In this document: piece by piece, positions 1-7,229 of the stretch | Position numbering within the stretch: position 1 is the stretch's first letter | Layout: each line of letters opens with the position of its first letter | NCBI GenBank assembly: GCA_021839785.1 | Contig: JAKCAB010000656.1 | Coordinates: 1 to 9,823 of the forward strand | DNA from: a bacterium | GTDB lineage: Bacteria > Verrucomicrobiota > Verrucomicrobiae > Limisphaerales > J093 | DNA: 9,823 bases | Direction of reading: 5' to 3' | Made by a program: the position numbers and the translations under genes | The notes under the pieces: generated by a model | The model's database searches: none | What the model saw: the letters and a program-made list of their open reading frames with translations, nothing else | Told to the model about the DNA's origin: nothing

Positions 1-54
1 GCGGCCTATCCGGCGGCATTGCGGCGCGCGGTGACGGGCGGCGCCGAGACCTGA
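1..54 (+). CDS. C-terminal end of an upstream gene (partial, unidentified)
   Basis: Frame 1 is open from the left edge to a TGA at 52-54 and would encode 17 residues, AAYPAALRRAVTGGAET. The fragment is too short to assign to a family. It is treated as a gene end for two reasons. Codon third positions are GC-rich, as in the neighbouring genes. A terminator-like hairpin also begins inside the stop codon. Frame 3 is open further, to a TGA at 122-124, but it runs through the hairpin and the AT-rich promoter-like stretch, so it is less likely. The sequence left of the window would settle the matter. Confidence 0.35.
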   Translation, partial: AAYPAALRRAVTGGAET

Positions 55-80
55 AGCCGCCGCGTATTCTCGGGGGCTTT
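54..80 (+). terminator. Probable intrinsic terminator of the upstream gene
   Basis: Positions 54-62 (AAGCCGCCG) pair with 71-79 (CGGGGGCTT). This gives eight base pairs with one G-G mismatch around an eight-base loop, and the right arm leads into TTT at 78-80. The short T run makes it a modest terminator. Its position directly on the TGA at 52-54, ahead of a promoter-like region, fits the end of a transcript. Confidence 0.45.
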
Positions 81-110
81 GGAGTTTGGGCTCGCCATTC
101 CGCTCGATTG

Positions 111-119
111 TGGTTTAAT
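111..119 (+). promoter_or_regulatory. Candidate extended -10 promoter for the FAD monooxygenase
   Basis: TGGTTTAAT at 111-119 fits an extended -10 element (TGn followed by TTTAAT, five of six matches to TATAAT). It lies in a short AT-rich island within otherwise GC-rich DNA. No convincing -35 hexamer is found at the usual spacing, which is tolerated for extended -10 promoters. Transcription would start near 126 and leave a leader of about 50 nt before the ATG at 175. Confidence 0.35.
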
Positions 120-174
120 AAATGACAGTCAAGCCTAAGGAAATTGACGCTCCAAGGAAAACCACAAGGATGTT

Positions 175-1431
175 ATGAGCCGAAACCTGAAGACGGAGGT
201 GCTGGTGGTCGGCGCCGGGCCCACGGGGATGTTTACAGCTTTGTTGCTGGCTGAGGCGGGCGTGCGGGTCACGCTGATCGATCGCGAGGATCGGCCGGCG
301 GCGCACAGCTATGCCTGCGGCCTGCATCCCTACTCGCTCAAATTACTCGACCAGGCGGGACTGCTGCCGGCGGTCCAGAAAGGAGCGCGCAAACTGGAGC
401 GCATGGCGGCTTACTCGGACAGCGGCCGCGAGGTGGAACTCTCGTTCGCGGCGCTGCCGGCCACCCACCCTTTCGTATTGGTGCTCCCGCAAAACGTTTT
501 GGAAACGCTCCTGGCCGAGCGCATCACCGCGCGGGGCGGACAGGTGCTGTGGCGCCAGCGGTTGTCCGCGCTGCAACCGCGGCCCGACGGGGTCTTCGCG
601 GAGGTCGATCAGTTGGTGGGCACGGGCACCGGTTCGGCGGTGCCGCGCTGGGAGTTGGTCGTGGGGCACACCACCGAGGTGGTGGCGGATTACGCGGTGG
701 GGGCCGACGGCCACGAATCGCTGGTGCGGCGGCTGTTGGACATCGAGTGCGATTACCTGGCGACGCCGGAGTTGTACGTCGTCTATGAGTTCGAGCCGGA
801 ATCGCCGTTGCCGGACGAGCTGGGCGTGGTGGTGGCCGAGCAGCGCAAGAGCGTGCTCTGGCCGTTGCCGGGCGGCCGTTGCCGGTGGTCGTTTCAAATG
901 GCCGGGACCGACGACACCGAGTTCGCGGAAAAGGACCGCAACCCCACATGGGTTGAACCGGCAACTTTGGCCCAACGCACGCGGGAGCGGCTCGAAAAAA
1001 GGCTCCAACTGCGGGCGCCTTGGTTCGATCCCGGCATCCGGACGGTGGATTGGGCGGTGGACATCCAGTTCCAAAACCGGCTCGCGCGGCACTACGGCCG
1101 GGACCGCTGCTGGCTGGTGGGCGACGCGGCACACCAGGCGGCGCCCGCCGGCATTCAGAGCATGAACGTGGGGCTGCGCGAAGCGGCGGAACTCGCCGGC
1201 ATTCTGATCCGGCTTTTGAAGGGCGATGGCTCGGCGGATCTCCTCGAGGACTACGAGCGCAAATTCCGGAGCGAGTGGCTGACGCTGCTGGGAGCGCAAG
1301 GCACCCTGAGCGCGGACCCGGACGCCAAGCCTTGGGTGAAGGCCCACGCCAAACACCTCCTGTCATCGCTTCCCGCCTCGGGCGAAGACCTGACGGCGCT
1401 GCTCAGGCAAATCGGCTTGACGCTGGCTTGA
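175..1431 (+). CDS. FAD-dependent monooxygenase, PHBH/FAD_binding_3 type
   Basis: A 418-residue cytosolic flavoprotein of the single-component aromatic hydroxylase family. Such enzymes use NAD(P)H and O2 to hydroxylate aromatic or polyketide-like substrates. Three classical FAD motifs are visible. The N-terminal dinucleotide fold has GAGPTG at residues 13-18, with a strand ending VTLID at 32-36. The DG motif is GADGHES at 176-182. The GD motif is LVGDAAH at 314-320, followed by a helix with SMNVGLREAAELA in place of the usual GMNTG-type sequence. Length matches the minimal two-domain members, with no C-terminal thioredoxin-like domain. The start is supported by AAGGA at 166-170, four bases before the ATG. 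An ATG at 170 leads straight into a stop. The gene stands alone: 125 nt and small hairpins separate it from the ABC genes. The substrate cannot be predicted. A geranylgeranyl-reductase-like or halogenase-like role is less likely because the substrate region shows neither signature. Confidence 0.9.
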   Translation: MSRNLKTEVLVVGAGPTGMFTALLLAEAGVRVTLIDREDRPAAHSYACGLHPYSLKLLDQAGLLPAVQKGARKLERMAAYSDSGREVELSFAALPATHPFVLVLPQNVLETLLAERITARGGQVLWRQRLSALQPRPDGVFAEVDQLVGTGTGSAVPRWELVVGHTTEVVADYAVGADGHESLVRRLLDIECDYLATPELYVVYEFEPESPLPDELGVVVAEQRKSVLWPLPGGRCRWSFQMAGTDDTEFAEKDRNPTWVEPATLAQRTRERLEKRLQLRAPWFDPGIRTVDWAVDIQFQNRLARHYGRDRCWLVGDAAHQAAPAGIQSMNVGLREAAELAGILIRLLKGDGSADLLEDYERKFRSEWLTLLGAQGTLSADPDAKPWVKAHAKHLLSSLPASGEDLTALLRQIGLTLA

Positions 1432-1555
1432 GCGAAAATCCCGTGAGCGCCTGCCAGGAGCCGGCTTTACTGGCCGGCGAGTCGCGAGCCAGCCACCGAC
1501 GGGTCGCCGCAACCTGTTCTTGTAACCGGCCGCGGTTCCGGCGTGAATAATCGGC
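1432..1555 (+). other. Intergenic spacer with two small inverted repeats
   Basis: This 124-nt spacer separates the monooxygenase from the ABC cassette. Two perfect inverted repeats are present: GCCGGC at 1460-1465 with GCCGGC at 1473-1478 (seven-base loop), and AACCG at 1524-1528 with CGGTT at 1533-1537 (four-base loop). Neither is followed by a T run, so they are not standard intrinsic terminators. They could slow transcription or protect an RNA end. The boundary between transcription units is not defined by sequence alone. Confidence 0.3.
1546..1551 (+). promoter_or_regulatory. Possible -10 element right before the ABC cassette
   Basis: AATAAT at 1546-1551 matches five of six bases of TATAAT and ends only four bases before the GTG start at 1556. 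A TTGTAA at 1520-1525 could be a -35, but the 20-bp spacer is long. If real, transcription would begin at or next to the start codon, giving a leaderless message. That would fit the absence of a Shine-Dalgarno sequence there. This is weak evidence based on short matches. Confidence 0.25.
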
Positions 1556-2497
1556 GTGACGCCCGCCGCACCAACGCCCGTCCTCGAGGCTGCCCGCCTC
1601 ACGAAGCGTTATGGCCGGGTCACGGCGTTGGACGCCGTCGATCTGCAGGTGCGGCCCGGCGCCATCGGGTTGCTGGGGCCAAACGGAGCCGGCAAAACCA
1701 CCTTGATGAAGTGCCTGCTCCAATTGCAGCCCATCACCGACGGCCACGCCCGGTTGCTGGGCCGTGACGTTGCCCGCGAGGGCCGCGAGCTTCGCAAGCT
1801 GGTGGGTTTCGCGCCGGAGCAGGACTGCCACATCCCCCGCATGGTCGGGTGCGAGTACGTGACGTATTGCGCGCAGTTGTGCGGGCTGCCGTTTCAAGTG
1901 GCCCGCCAGCGCGCGCACGAAATGCTCGACTTCGTCGGCATGGGCCAGGAGCGGTATCGCGAGATCGGCACCTACTCGACCGGCATGAAGCAGCGGGTGA
2001 AGCTGGCGCAAGCCATCGTCCACGACCCGCAAATCGTTTTCCTCGACGAGCCCACCAACGGCCTCGACCCCAAGGGCCGGGTGCAGATTCTCGAATTGGT
2101 TCACACGCTTTGGCGCGAGCATGACATCACGGTGGTGCTCTCCTCGCATCTGTTGCACGACGTGGATCGAATCTGCGACCAGATCATCATCATCGCGCAG
2201 GGCCGCGTGCTGGTGCACGACACCTTGGAGAACTTGAAGGCGCGCCGGCGCGGCACCGCCGAGGTGGTGCTGGCGCATCGGCAGGGCGATTTCGTCGCCG
2301 CCTGCCAGCGCCGCCAGTGGCCTTGCGACGCCAGCCCGAACGGCCGCTTGCGCGTCGATCACGGCGGCACGGACGTCACGCCGGTCCTGGAATTGTTGCG
2401 CGAAATCCAACTGGTGCCGCTGGAAATCGTGCCCAGCCCGAACGTCCTCGAAGAAACGTTCCTGCACGCACTGGAGACCTCCCATGCCACTGCATGA
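1556..2497 (+). CDS. ABC-2 type exporter, ATP-binding protein (first of two)
   Basis: A 313-residue nucleotide-binding subunit of the DRA/NatA-like branch that drives ABC-2 permeases. It acts at the inner face of the membrane. All motifs are intact: Walker A GPNGAGKT at 41-48, signature STGMKQR at 141-147, Walker B IVFLDEPT at 160-167 (catalytic E165), D-loop GLD at 169-171 and H-loop His198. The Q-loop region reads FAPEQD, with Glu where Gln is canonical, which is common in this branch. About 90 residues follow the core as the usual C-terminal extension. The start is GTG at 1556: an in-frame TGA at 1544-1546 excludes longer forms, and this start places the first strand correctly. No Shine-Dalgarno sequence precedes it. 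Its 3' end overlaps the next gene by 14 nt, indicating translational coupling with the permease. The transported substrate is unknown. Confidence 0.95.
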   Translation: MTPAAPTPVLEAARLTKRYGRVTALDAVDLQVRPGAIGLLGPNGAGKTTLMKCLLQLQPITDGHARLLGRDVAREGRELRKLVGFAPEQDCHIPRMVGCEYVTYCAQLCGLPFQVARQRAHEMLDFVGMGQERYREIGTYSTGMKQRVKLAQAIVHDPQIVFLDEPTNGLDPKGRVQILELVHTLWREHDITVVLSSHLLHDVDRICDQIIIIAQGRVLVHDTLENLKARRRGTAEVVLAHRQGDFVAACQRRQWPCDASPNGRLRVDHGGTDVTPVLELLREIQLVPLEIVPSPNVLEETFLHALETSHATA

Positions 2498-3503
2498 AGC
2501 GCATTACCAGCACTGGGAAGGTGTCCGCTCGGGCATCTGGAGCCGGCGCGCGGTCATCGCGGCGAACGGCCTGCGCGGCTGCCTGCACGGCAAGTGGCTG
2601 CGGCGGGTGCTGGCGGCGTGTTGGGGCGGCGCGTTGGCGCAGGTGGCCGTCCTGTTCGCGCTGGGCCAGTTGCTCGTGAAGGACAGCCTGGTCGCGCGCA
2701 GCACCCACAATTTCGATCCCCAGCTCCGAGGCTTTCTGCAAGGCCTGGTCGGCTGGCTGGAACAACATCCCGAGATTTCCGTCCGGGTGACGCAGGATTT
2801 TCTGTTCTACCAGCTCAGCGGGTACCTGACCGTCTTCACCATGCTGGCGATCGCGCTGGCGGTGCCGCATCTGATCACGCGCGACCTGGGCAGCAAGGCG
2901 ATCCTGATTTACTCGTCGAAGGCGATCACCCGCTGGGACTACGTGCTGGGCAAGGCTGGCACGGTGTTCGGATTGATCGGGTTGACCTGGCTGGGGCCGG
3001 TCGCTTTCTCGTGGTTTTTGGGCAACCTGCTGGCGCCGCACTGGCATTTCTTCTGGCACTCCCGGCTGGCCTTGCTGCACGCCGGCCTGTACGGGCTGTG
3101 CGCCGCGGCGGTGCTCAGCGGCCTGGCGCTGGGCGTCTCCGCCATTTCGCCGCGCGAGAAGATCACGGCCACCGCCTGGCTGGCGATCTGGCTGGTGGGG
3201 CGCGTCTTCAGCTCCATCGGCAATGCGCCCCGCGAAGTGCTGGCCAGCACGCCGCGGCATTGGCTGGAGCACCTGAGCACCACGTTCAACCTCGGCCAGC
3301 TCAGCGCCTCGATCTTCCGGCTCGGCGACGACCTCCAGTTGGCGCGCGAGAACGTGCCTTTGATCGGCAACCTGCTGCGCCAGGCGAACCCACACGCGCT
3401 CGCGGCCGTCCAGTCGCCGGACGTGTGGGGGGCGGTCATCAGTCTGGGCGTGATGCTGGCTATTGCCGCCGCGCTGGTGGCCTGGAGGGTGAAACCGGAA
3501 TGA
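2484..3503 (+). CDS. ABC-2 type permease (first), six predicted membrane helices
   Basis: A 339-residue inner membrane protein, the probable partner of the preceding ATPase. Hydrophobic helices can be read at about residues 42-65, 112-131, 158-183, 194-221, 228-246 and 315-335. Between helices 2 and 3 lies ITRDLGSKAILIYSSKAITR (131-150), which leads into WDYVLGK. This matches the conserved cytoplasmic D-x2-G plus 'S-x-P/A-I-x-R' stretch of NosY/ABC-2 permeases that contacts the ATPase. Residues 66-110 form a polar stretch, probably an external loop. The ATG at 2484 has GGAG at 2473-2476 seven bases upstream, inside the coding region of the ATPase gene. The stop overlaps the next start in an ATGA at 3500-3503. 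The N-terminal 40 residues are polar and basic. Assignment to the family is firm by pattern and context; the cargo is unknown. Confidence 0.85.
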   Translation: MPLHEAHYQHWEGVRSGIWSRRAVIAANGLRGCLHGKWLRRVLAACWGGALAQVAVLFALGQLLVKDSLVARSTHNFDPQLRGFLQGLVGWLEQHPEISVRVTQDFLFYQLSGYLTVFTMLAIALAVPHLITRDLGSKAILIYSSKAITRWDYVLGKAGTVFGLIGLTWLGPVAFSWFLGNLLAPHWHFFWHSRLALLHAGLYGLCAAAVLSGLALGVSAISPREKITATAWLAIWLVGRVFSSIGNAPREVLASTPRHWLEHLSTTFNLGQLSASIFRLGDDLQLARENVPLIGNLLRQANPHALAAVQSPDVWGAVISLGVMLAIAAALVAWRVKPE

Positions 3504-4432
3504 GCGGCGAACCCGTCATCCGGGCCTGCGGCCTGAGCCGGTGGTACGGCATCGTGATGGGGCTGAACAACGTCAGCTTCGAGCTGGCGCCGGGCCTCAC
3601 TGGCCTGGTGGGTCCGAACGGCGCCGGCAAGAGCACGTTGATGCAGATCGTCACCGGCCAGCTTCAACCCAGTTCCGGCACACTCACGGTGTTCGGCGAA
3701 GCGCCTTGGAACAATCCCCGGCTGCTCGCGCGGCTGGGTTACTGTCCCGAGCACGAGGCTTTGCCCGGCGATCTGCGGCCGCTCGAATGGCTGCGCGGCC
3801 TTGGGCTGCTGTCCGGCCTGACCGCGGCCGAAACGCAGCGCCGCGGCGAAGCCATGCTCGAAACGGTGAAGCTGCCGCGGGAGGCGTGGGGGCGGCGGAT
3901 GGGCCAGTATTCCAAAGGCATGAGGCAGCGGGTGAAGCTCGCCCAGGCGTTGTTGCACGAGCCCGATTTGCTCGTCCTGGATGAACCCATGAACGGCCTG
4001 GACCCGATGGGCCGCCAGGAGATGGCGCAGATTCTCCGCGACTGGGCTGCCGCGGGCACCAGCATCGTGATCTCCAGCCACATCCTCGCGGAGCTGGAAT
4101 CGCTTTGCCAGGACATCCTCATTCTCAACTGGGGCCGGATCATCGCGTCGGGCAACCAGATGGAAATCCGCGCCGACCTCAAGGATTGGCCGGAGGAACT
4201 CCAGGTGCATTGCGATGCCCCGGACCGGCTGGCGCGGCGCCTGTTCGACAGCGGCCTGCTCCTTGGCTTCGACCTCCAGCCGCAGGCCGGCACGGTGACG
4301 TTTCGGATCAAGGATCCGCCGGTCTTTTACCGGCAATGGCTCGAGTTGCTGCTGGGCAGCGGGGTGCGCGTGTACGAAGTGCGCGGGCTGAACCGCTCGC
4401 TGAGGCAGATTTACGAAAGGGTGACCGCCTGA
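3500..4432 (+). CDS. ABC-2 type exporter, ATP-binding protein (second)
   Basis: A 310-residue ATPase paralogous to the product of 1556-2497. Motifs: Walker A GPNGAGKS at 38-45, signature YSKGMRQR at 137-144, Walker B LLVLDEP at 157-163 (D161, E162), D-loop GLD at 166-168 and H-loop His194. The residue after Walker B is Met rather than the usual Thr (EPMNGLDP), a mild change also seen in other members. The C-terminal extension, about residues 215-310, is of normal size. The start is ATG at 3500, overlapping the TGA of the permease by four bases. GGAGGG at 3484-3489 is a plausible if distant ribosome binding site. A longer frame exists upstream, but only out of frame with, and inside, the permease gene. 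It may pair with either permease or form a heterodimer with the first ATPase. Confidence 0.95.
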   Translation: MSGEPVIRACGLSRWYGIVMGLNNVSFELAPGLTGLVGPNGAGKSTLMQIVTGQLQPSSGTLTVFGEAPWNNPRLLARLGYCPEHEALPGDLRPLEWLRGLGLLSGLTAAETQRRGEAMLETVKLPREAWGRRMGQYSKGMRQRVKLAQALLHEPDLLVLDEPMNGLDPMGRQEMAQILRDWAAAGTSIVISSHILAELESLCQDILILNWGRIIASGNQMEIRADLKDWPEELQVHCDAPDRLARRLFDSGLLLGFDLQPQAGTVTFRIKDPPVFYRQWLELLLGSGVRVYEVRGLNRSLRQIYERVTA

Positions 4433-4456
4433 ACCCGCTCCGCCTGGGCTAGCGCC

Positions 4457-5260
4457 ATGTCCACCCGCGTTTCAGTTCCCGTTGCCGAAGCCGCGCAACC
4501 GACGTTCGTCCGGACGGTCAGCGGCCTGTGGCTGTTGACCTGGCGCCGCCGCCTGGCCTGGCGCCAACTGCCGACGCTGCTTGCCACCGTGCTGGCGATT
4601 CCGGTGCTGGCGGGGTTGGCGGCGTTCGGGCGCACCGGCCAGCCGGCGATGTTTTTCCAATGGGTGGTGGTGTTTTTTCTCCAGGTGGCGCTGCCGCTTT
4701 ACTGCCTGGCGGTGCTAGGCGATGTGATTCGCGGCGAGTTGCAGACCAACACGCTCGTGTTTCTCGCCACGCGCCCGCTCAGCCGCGCCCGGCTGTTCCT
4801 GGTCAAGTTCCTGTGCGAACTCGCCTGGGTGGAACTGCTGGGCGTCGCCACCACCATGCTGTTGCTGGCGGTTGGACTGGCGCTCGGTGTCTCCCAAACG
4901 CTGGCGATGGTGCCGTGGTTGTTGGCAACGACGGCGCTGGCAGCGCTGGCTTACGGCGCCTTGAGCGCCTTGCTCGGAATGCTGCACCGGCGTTTCCTCG
5001 TGCTGGGCGCGATCTATGGTTTGGTGGTCGAGGTGGGCATCGGGCAAATCCCCACCAACATCAACAACCTGTCCATCAACCGCCACCTGCGGACCTTGCT
5101 GGCGAACCTCGCGCCGTTCCAGGACACGTACGGGTGGTCGCCCGAAGGCACGCTCACTTCCGTGCTCGTACTGACGATCGCGCCGGTCATTTTAGCGGGG
5201 TTGGCGGCGGCGCTCTTCACCTGGCGCGAATACCATTACAGCGAGGAGATGCACAAATGA
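4457..5260 (+). CDS. ABC-2 type permease (second), six predicted membrane helices
   Basis: A 267-residue inner membrane protein, shorter than the first permease. Hydrophobic segments lie near residues 40-57, 66-88, 118-143, 148-172, 179-195 and 234-255. The cytoplasmic loop DVIRGELQTNTLVFLATRPL (89-108), followed by SRARLFLVK, is the same family signature as in the first permease and closer to the textbook form (LATRPLSR). The start is ATG at 4457, 24 nt after the preceding stop. No clear Shine-Dalgarno sequence is seen, so translation may depend on coupling. It ends in a short polar tail (HYSEEMHK). Together with 3500-4432 it forms the second ATPase/permease pair of the cassette. The substrate is unknown. 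Confidence 0.85.
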   Translation: MSTRVSVPVAEAAQPTFVRTVSGLWLLTWRRRLAWRQLPTLLATVLAIPVLAGLAAFGRTGQPAMFFQWVVVFFLQVALPLYCLAVLGDVIRGELQTNTLVFLATRPLSRARLFLVKFLCELAWVELLGVATTMLLLAVGLALGVSQTLAMVPWLLATTALAALAYGALSALLGMLHRRFLVLGAIYGLVVEVGIGQIPTNINNLSINRHLRTLLANLAPFQDTYGWSPEGTLTSVLVLTIAPVILAGLAAALFTWREYHYSEEMHK

Positions 5261-5369
5261 TACGCGACGACACCGCGAATTTCGCGGGCGCAGGGCTGCC
5301 GTGCAATCGGCGCCGCGGGCTCGCGGCCGGTCGCCGCGCGTTTCCGTCCGGTGCCAAGTGAGGTTGCCG
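5261..5369 (+). other. Spacer with two CCGCG/CGCGG hairpins before the SGNH-TPR gene
   Basis: This 109-nt gap carries a near-perfect palindrome at 5273-5287 (CCGCGAA, T, TTCGCGG) and a second stem, CCGCG 5313-5317 with CGCGG 5322-5326 and a GGCT loop. No T run follows either stem, so read-through into the next gene is expected. They may be an RNA stability or attenuation element separating exporter genes from the hydrolase. GAGG at 5360-5363, just before the ATG at 5370, is the ribosome binding site of the next gene. Confidence 0.35.
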
Positions 5370-7196
5370 ATGCGAAAGAAATCCAGGCACCCGCCCGCTG
5401 AACCGTCGGCCGAGGCCCGGCCCAGCGCCCGGCAGGTTGTCCTCCCGGCGTGGAAGAAGGTGCTGTTCGCTGTCCTGGCGACGATCCTGGCCTTCGCGGC
5501 GTGGGAAGGGCTGCTGGCCGTTTTCGGCGTAAAACCCGCCTGGTATTCCGCCGACCCGTACGTCGGCTTTTCCTCGTCGATACCGCTGTTCGTCGAGGAA
5601 ACGGCCGCGGACGGCACCCGGATGATGGTGACGGCGCCGAACAAACTGCGGCTCTTCAATGCCCAGCAGTTTCCGCGGAAGAAGGCGCCGGGAACGTTCC
5701 GCATTTTCGCGCTGGGCGGTTCGACCGCCTACGGCCGGCCGTATGACGATGCCACTTCGTTCGTGGGTTGGCTGCGGGAATATCTGCGCGCGCTGGCGCC
5801 GGACCGAAAATGGGAGGTGATCAATGCGGCCGGAATCAGTTACGCGAGCTACCGGGAGGCGAAGCTGATGGAAGAACTCGTCGCCTACCAGCCGGACCTT
5901 TTCATCGTGTGTTCCGGCCAGAACGAGTTTCTCGAAGAGCGCACTTATGGCAAGATTCGCGACCTGCCCGAAAGCGTGCGCGGCGCCGGCGCGCTCGTCA
6001 GCCGGACCCGGACCGCGGCGGTCGTGCGCAAAATCGTCGAGTCGCTGAAGCCCTCGTCTGGCGCTGGCGACCGACCGGTCACCGTGCTCGAAGGCGAAGT
6101 GGTGACCAAGTTGGACCACACGGTCGGTCCCGACGCTTACACCCGTGACGACGCCTTGCGGGAACAAGTGCTGCGGCACTTTCGTTTCAACCTGGCCCGC
6201 ATGGTCGAGATTGCCCGGTCGGTCGGCGCGGGGGTCATTTTCATCACGCCTGCCACGAACCTTCGGGATTGTTCGCCGTTCAAGAGCGAGCATCGCGCCG
6301 GGCTGTCCGCCGACGATCTTCGCCGCTGGCAGGCGTGTTTTGACCAAGCCCGCCAAGCGCTGACCCAAGGTTCGGACGCGGCTGCGCTGGCCGCCTTGGA
6401 CCGGGCCGTCCAGATCGATGACCGCTACGCCTTGGTCCACTTCGCGCGCGGGCAGATTCTCGTCCGGCTCGGGCGGTTTGCGGAGGCGAAGCAAGCGTTC
6501 GAGCGCGCCCGCGACGAGGATGTCTGCCCGCTCCGGGCCTTGGGACCGATGCCTGGCATCGTGGCCGCGGTGGCCGCGGAACGGCAGGTGCCGTGCATTG
6601 ACTTTGTGGCGATGCAGGAGGCGCGTTCGGAGCACGGCATCCCGGGCGCCGCCGTTTTCCTCGACCACGTGCATCCGACGATCGAAAGCCATCGGCTGTT
6701 GGCGCTCGAACTTCTGAAAACGATGGAGCGCGAAGGTCTCGCTAGACCGTCCTGGGATGAGGCGGCCATCCGCCAGGTGACGCAGAAAGTCGAGTCCAGC
6801 GTGGACCCGGCCAAGCAAGGCATCGCCTTGATGAACCTGTCCAAGGTGCTGGGTTGGGCCGGCAAGCTTTCGGAAGCCCACCGGCTGGCCGTCAACGGCG
6901 CGCAACTGAACACCAACCGCGCCGACGTGCAGTACCAGGCTGGCTTGTGCGCCCAGCTACTGGGCCGGGTGGATGACGCGATCCGGTACTATCGGCGTGC
7001 GGTGGCTCTCGATCCCGCAGCCTCGGATCCGCATGGCAATCTCGGGGTCGCGCTCGAAGACAAGGGGGAACTCCAAGAAGCCTGCGAGCAATTCGAGGCG
7101 GCCATCCGTTACGGCGATCCGGTCCAAGTGACTCGCAACCGGGCGAACTTGGCACGGGTGCGGCAGAAACTTGGCCCGTCGGCGCCCGGCAAGTGA
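5370..7196 (+). CDS. Membrane-anchored SGNH/GDSL-like hydrolase with TPRs
   Basis: A 608-residue protein. It has a basic N-terminus, one membrane helix at about 28-53, an SGNH-type domain and TPRs, so the bulk is probably periplasmic. SGNH blocks are visible: LGGSTAYG with nucleophile Ser118 (block I), INAAG with Gly155 (block II), SGQNEF with Asn185 (block III) and LDHVHPT with Asp432 and His435 (block V). Such enzymes are esterases or acyltransferases acting on glycans or lipids. Between blocks III and V, about residues 317-382 read as a helical TPR-like insert (ALAALDRAVQIDDRYALVHF and following). Further TPRs fill about 480-602, including AIRYYRRAVALDPAASDPHG. The ATG at 5370 is chosen over an in-frame upstream start at 5301 because GAGG at 5360-5363 is well spaced and the upstream extension is arginine-rich spacer. 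It follows the ABC cassette on the same strand. It converges with the DUF5989-like gene, with 33 nt between the stops. The substrate is unknown. Confidence 0.85.
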   Translation: MRKKSRHPPAEPSAEARPSARQVVLPAWKKVLFAVLATILAFAAWEGLLAVFGVKPAWYSADPYVGFSSSIPLFVEETAADGTRMMVTAPNKLRLFNAQQFPRKKAPGTFRIFALGGSTAYGRPYDDATSFVGWLREYLRALAPDRKWEVINAAGISYASYREAKLMEELVAYQPDLFIVCSGQNEFLEERTYGKIRDLPESVRGAGALVSRTRTAAVVRKIVESLKPSSGAGDRPVTVLEGEVVTKLDHTVGPDAYTRDDALREQVLRHFRFNLARMVEIARSVGAGVIFITPATNLRDCSPFKSEHRAGLSADDLRRWQACFDQARQALTQGSDAAALAALDRAVQIDDRYALVHFARGQILVRLGRFAEAKQAFERARDEDVCPLRALGPMPGIVAAVAAERQVPCIDFVAMQEARSEHGIPGAAVFLDHVHPTIESHRLLALELLKTMEREGLARPSWDEAAIRQVTQKVESSVDPAKQGIALMNLSKVLGWAGKLSEAHRLAVNGAQLNTNRADVQYQAGLCAQLLGRVDDAIRYYRRAVALDPAASDPHGNLGVALEDKGELQEACEQFEAAIRYGDPVQVTRNRANLARVRQKLGPSAPGK

Positions 7197-7229
7197 GCGC
7201 GCCCGGCTCTCCCGTCGCGGAACGCGCGG

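Noticed and set aside
2594..3499. An upstream in-frame extension of the second ATPase, giving a 612-residue protein
   Set aside because: The extension runs through the permease gene in another frame and gives an Ala/Gly/Arg-rich sequence without domains. The ATGA overlap at 3500 marks the real start.
1820..3775. Loss of the Q-loop glutamine in both ABC ATPases (FAPEQD and YCPEHE) as a sign of inactive subunits
   Set aside because: Glu at this position is common in the ABC-2/DRA ATPase branch. Walker A, signature, Walker B Glu and H-loop His are intact in both, so they are probably active.
5217..6905. A 562-codon open frame on the minus strand opposite the SGNH-TPR gene
   Set aside because: The plus strand has SGNH and TPR motifs, a membrane helix and a ribosome binding site. 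The antisense product is low-complexity and domain-free.
7197..7229. Bidirectional terminator in the 33-nt convergent gap
   Set aside because: Only short stems are possible (GCGCG 7197-7201 with CGCGC 7223-7227, or CGCG 7216-7219 with CGCG 7223-7226). There is no T run on either strand.
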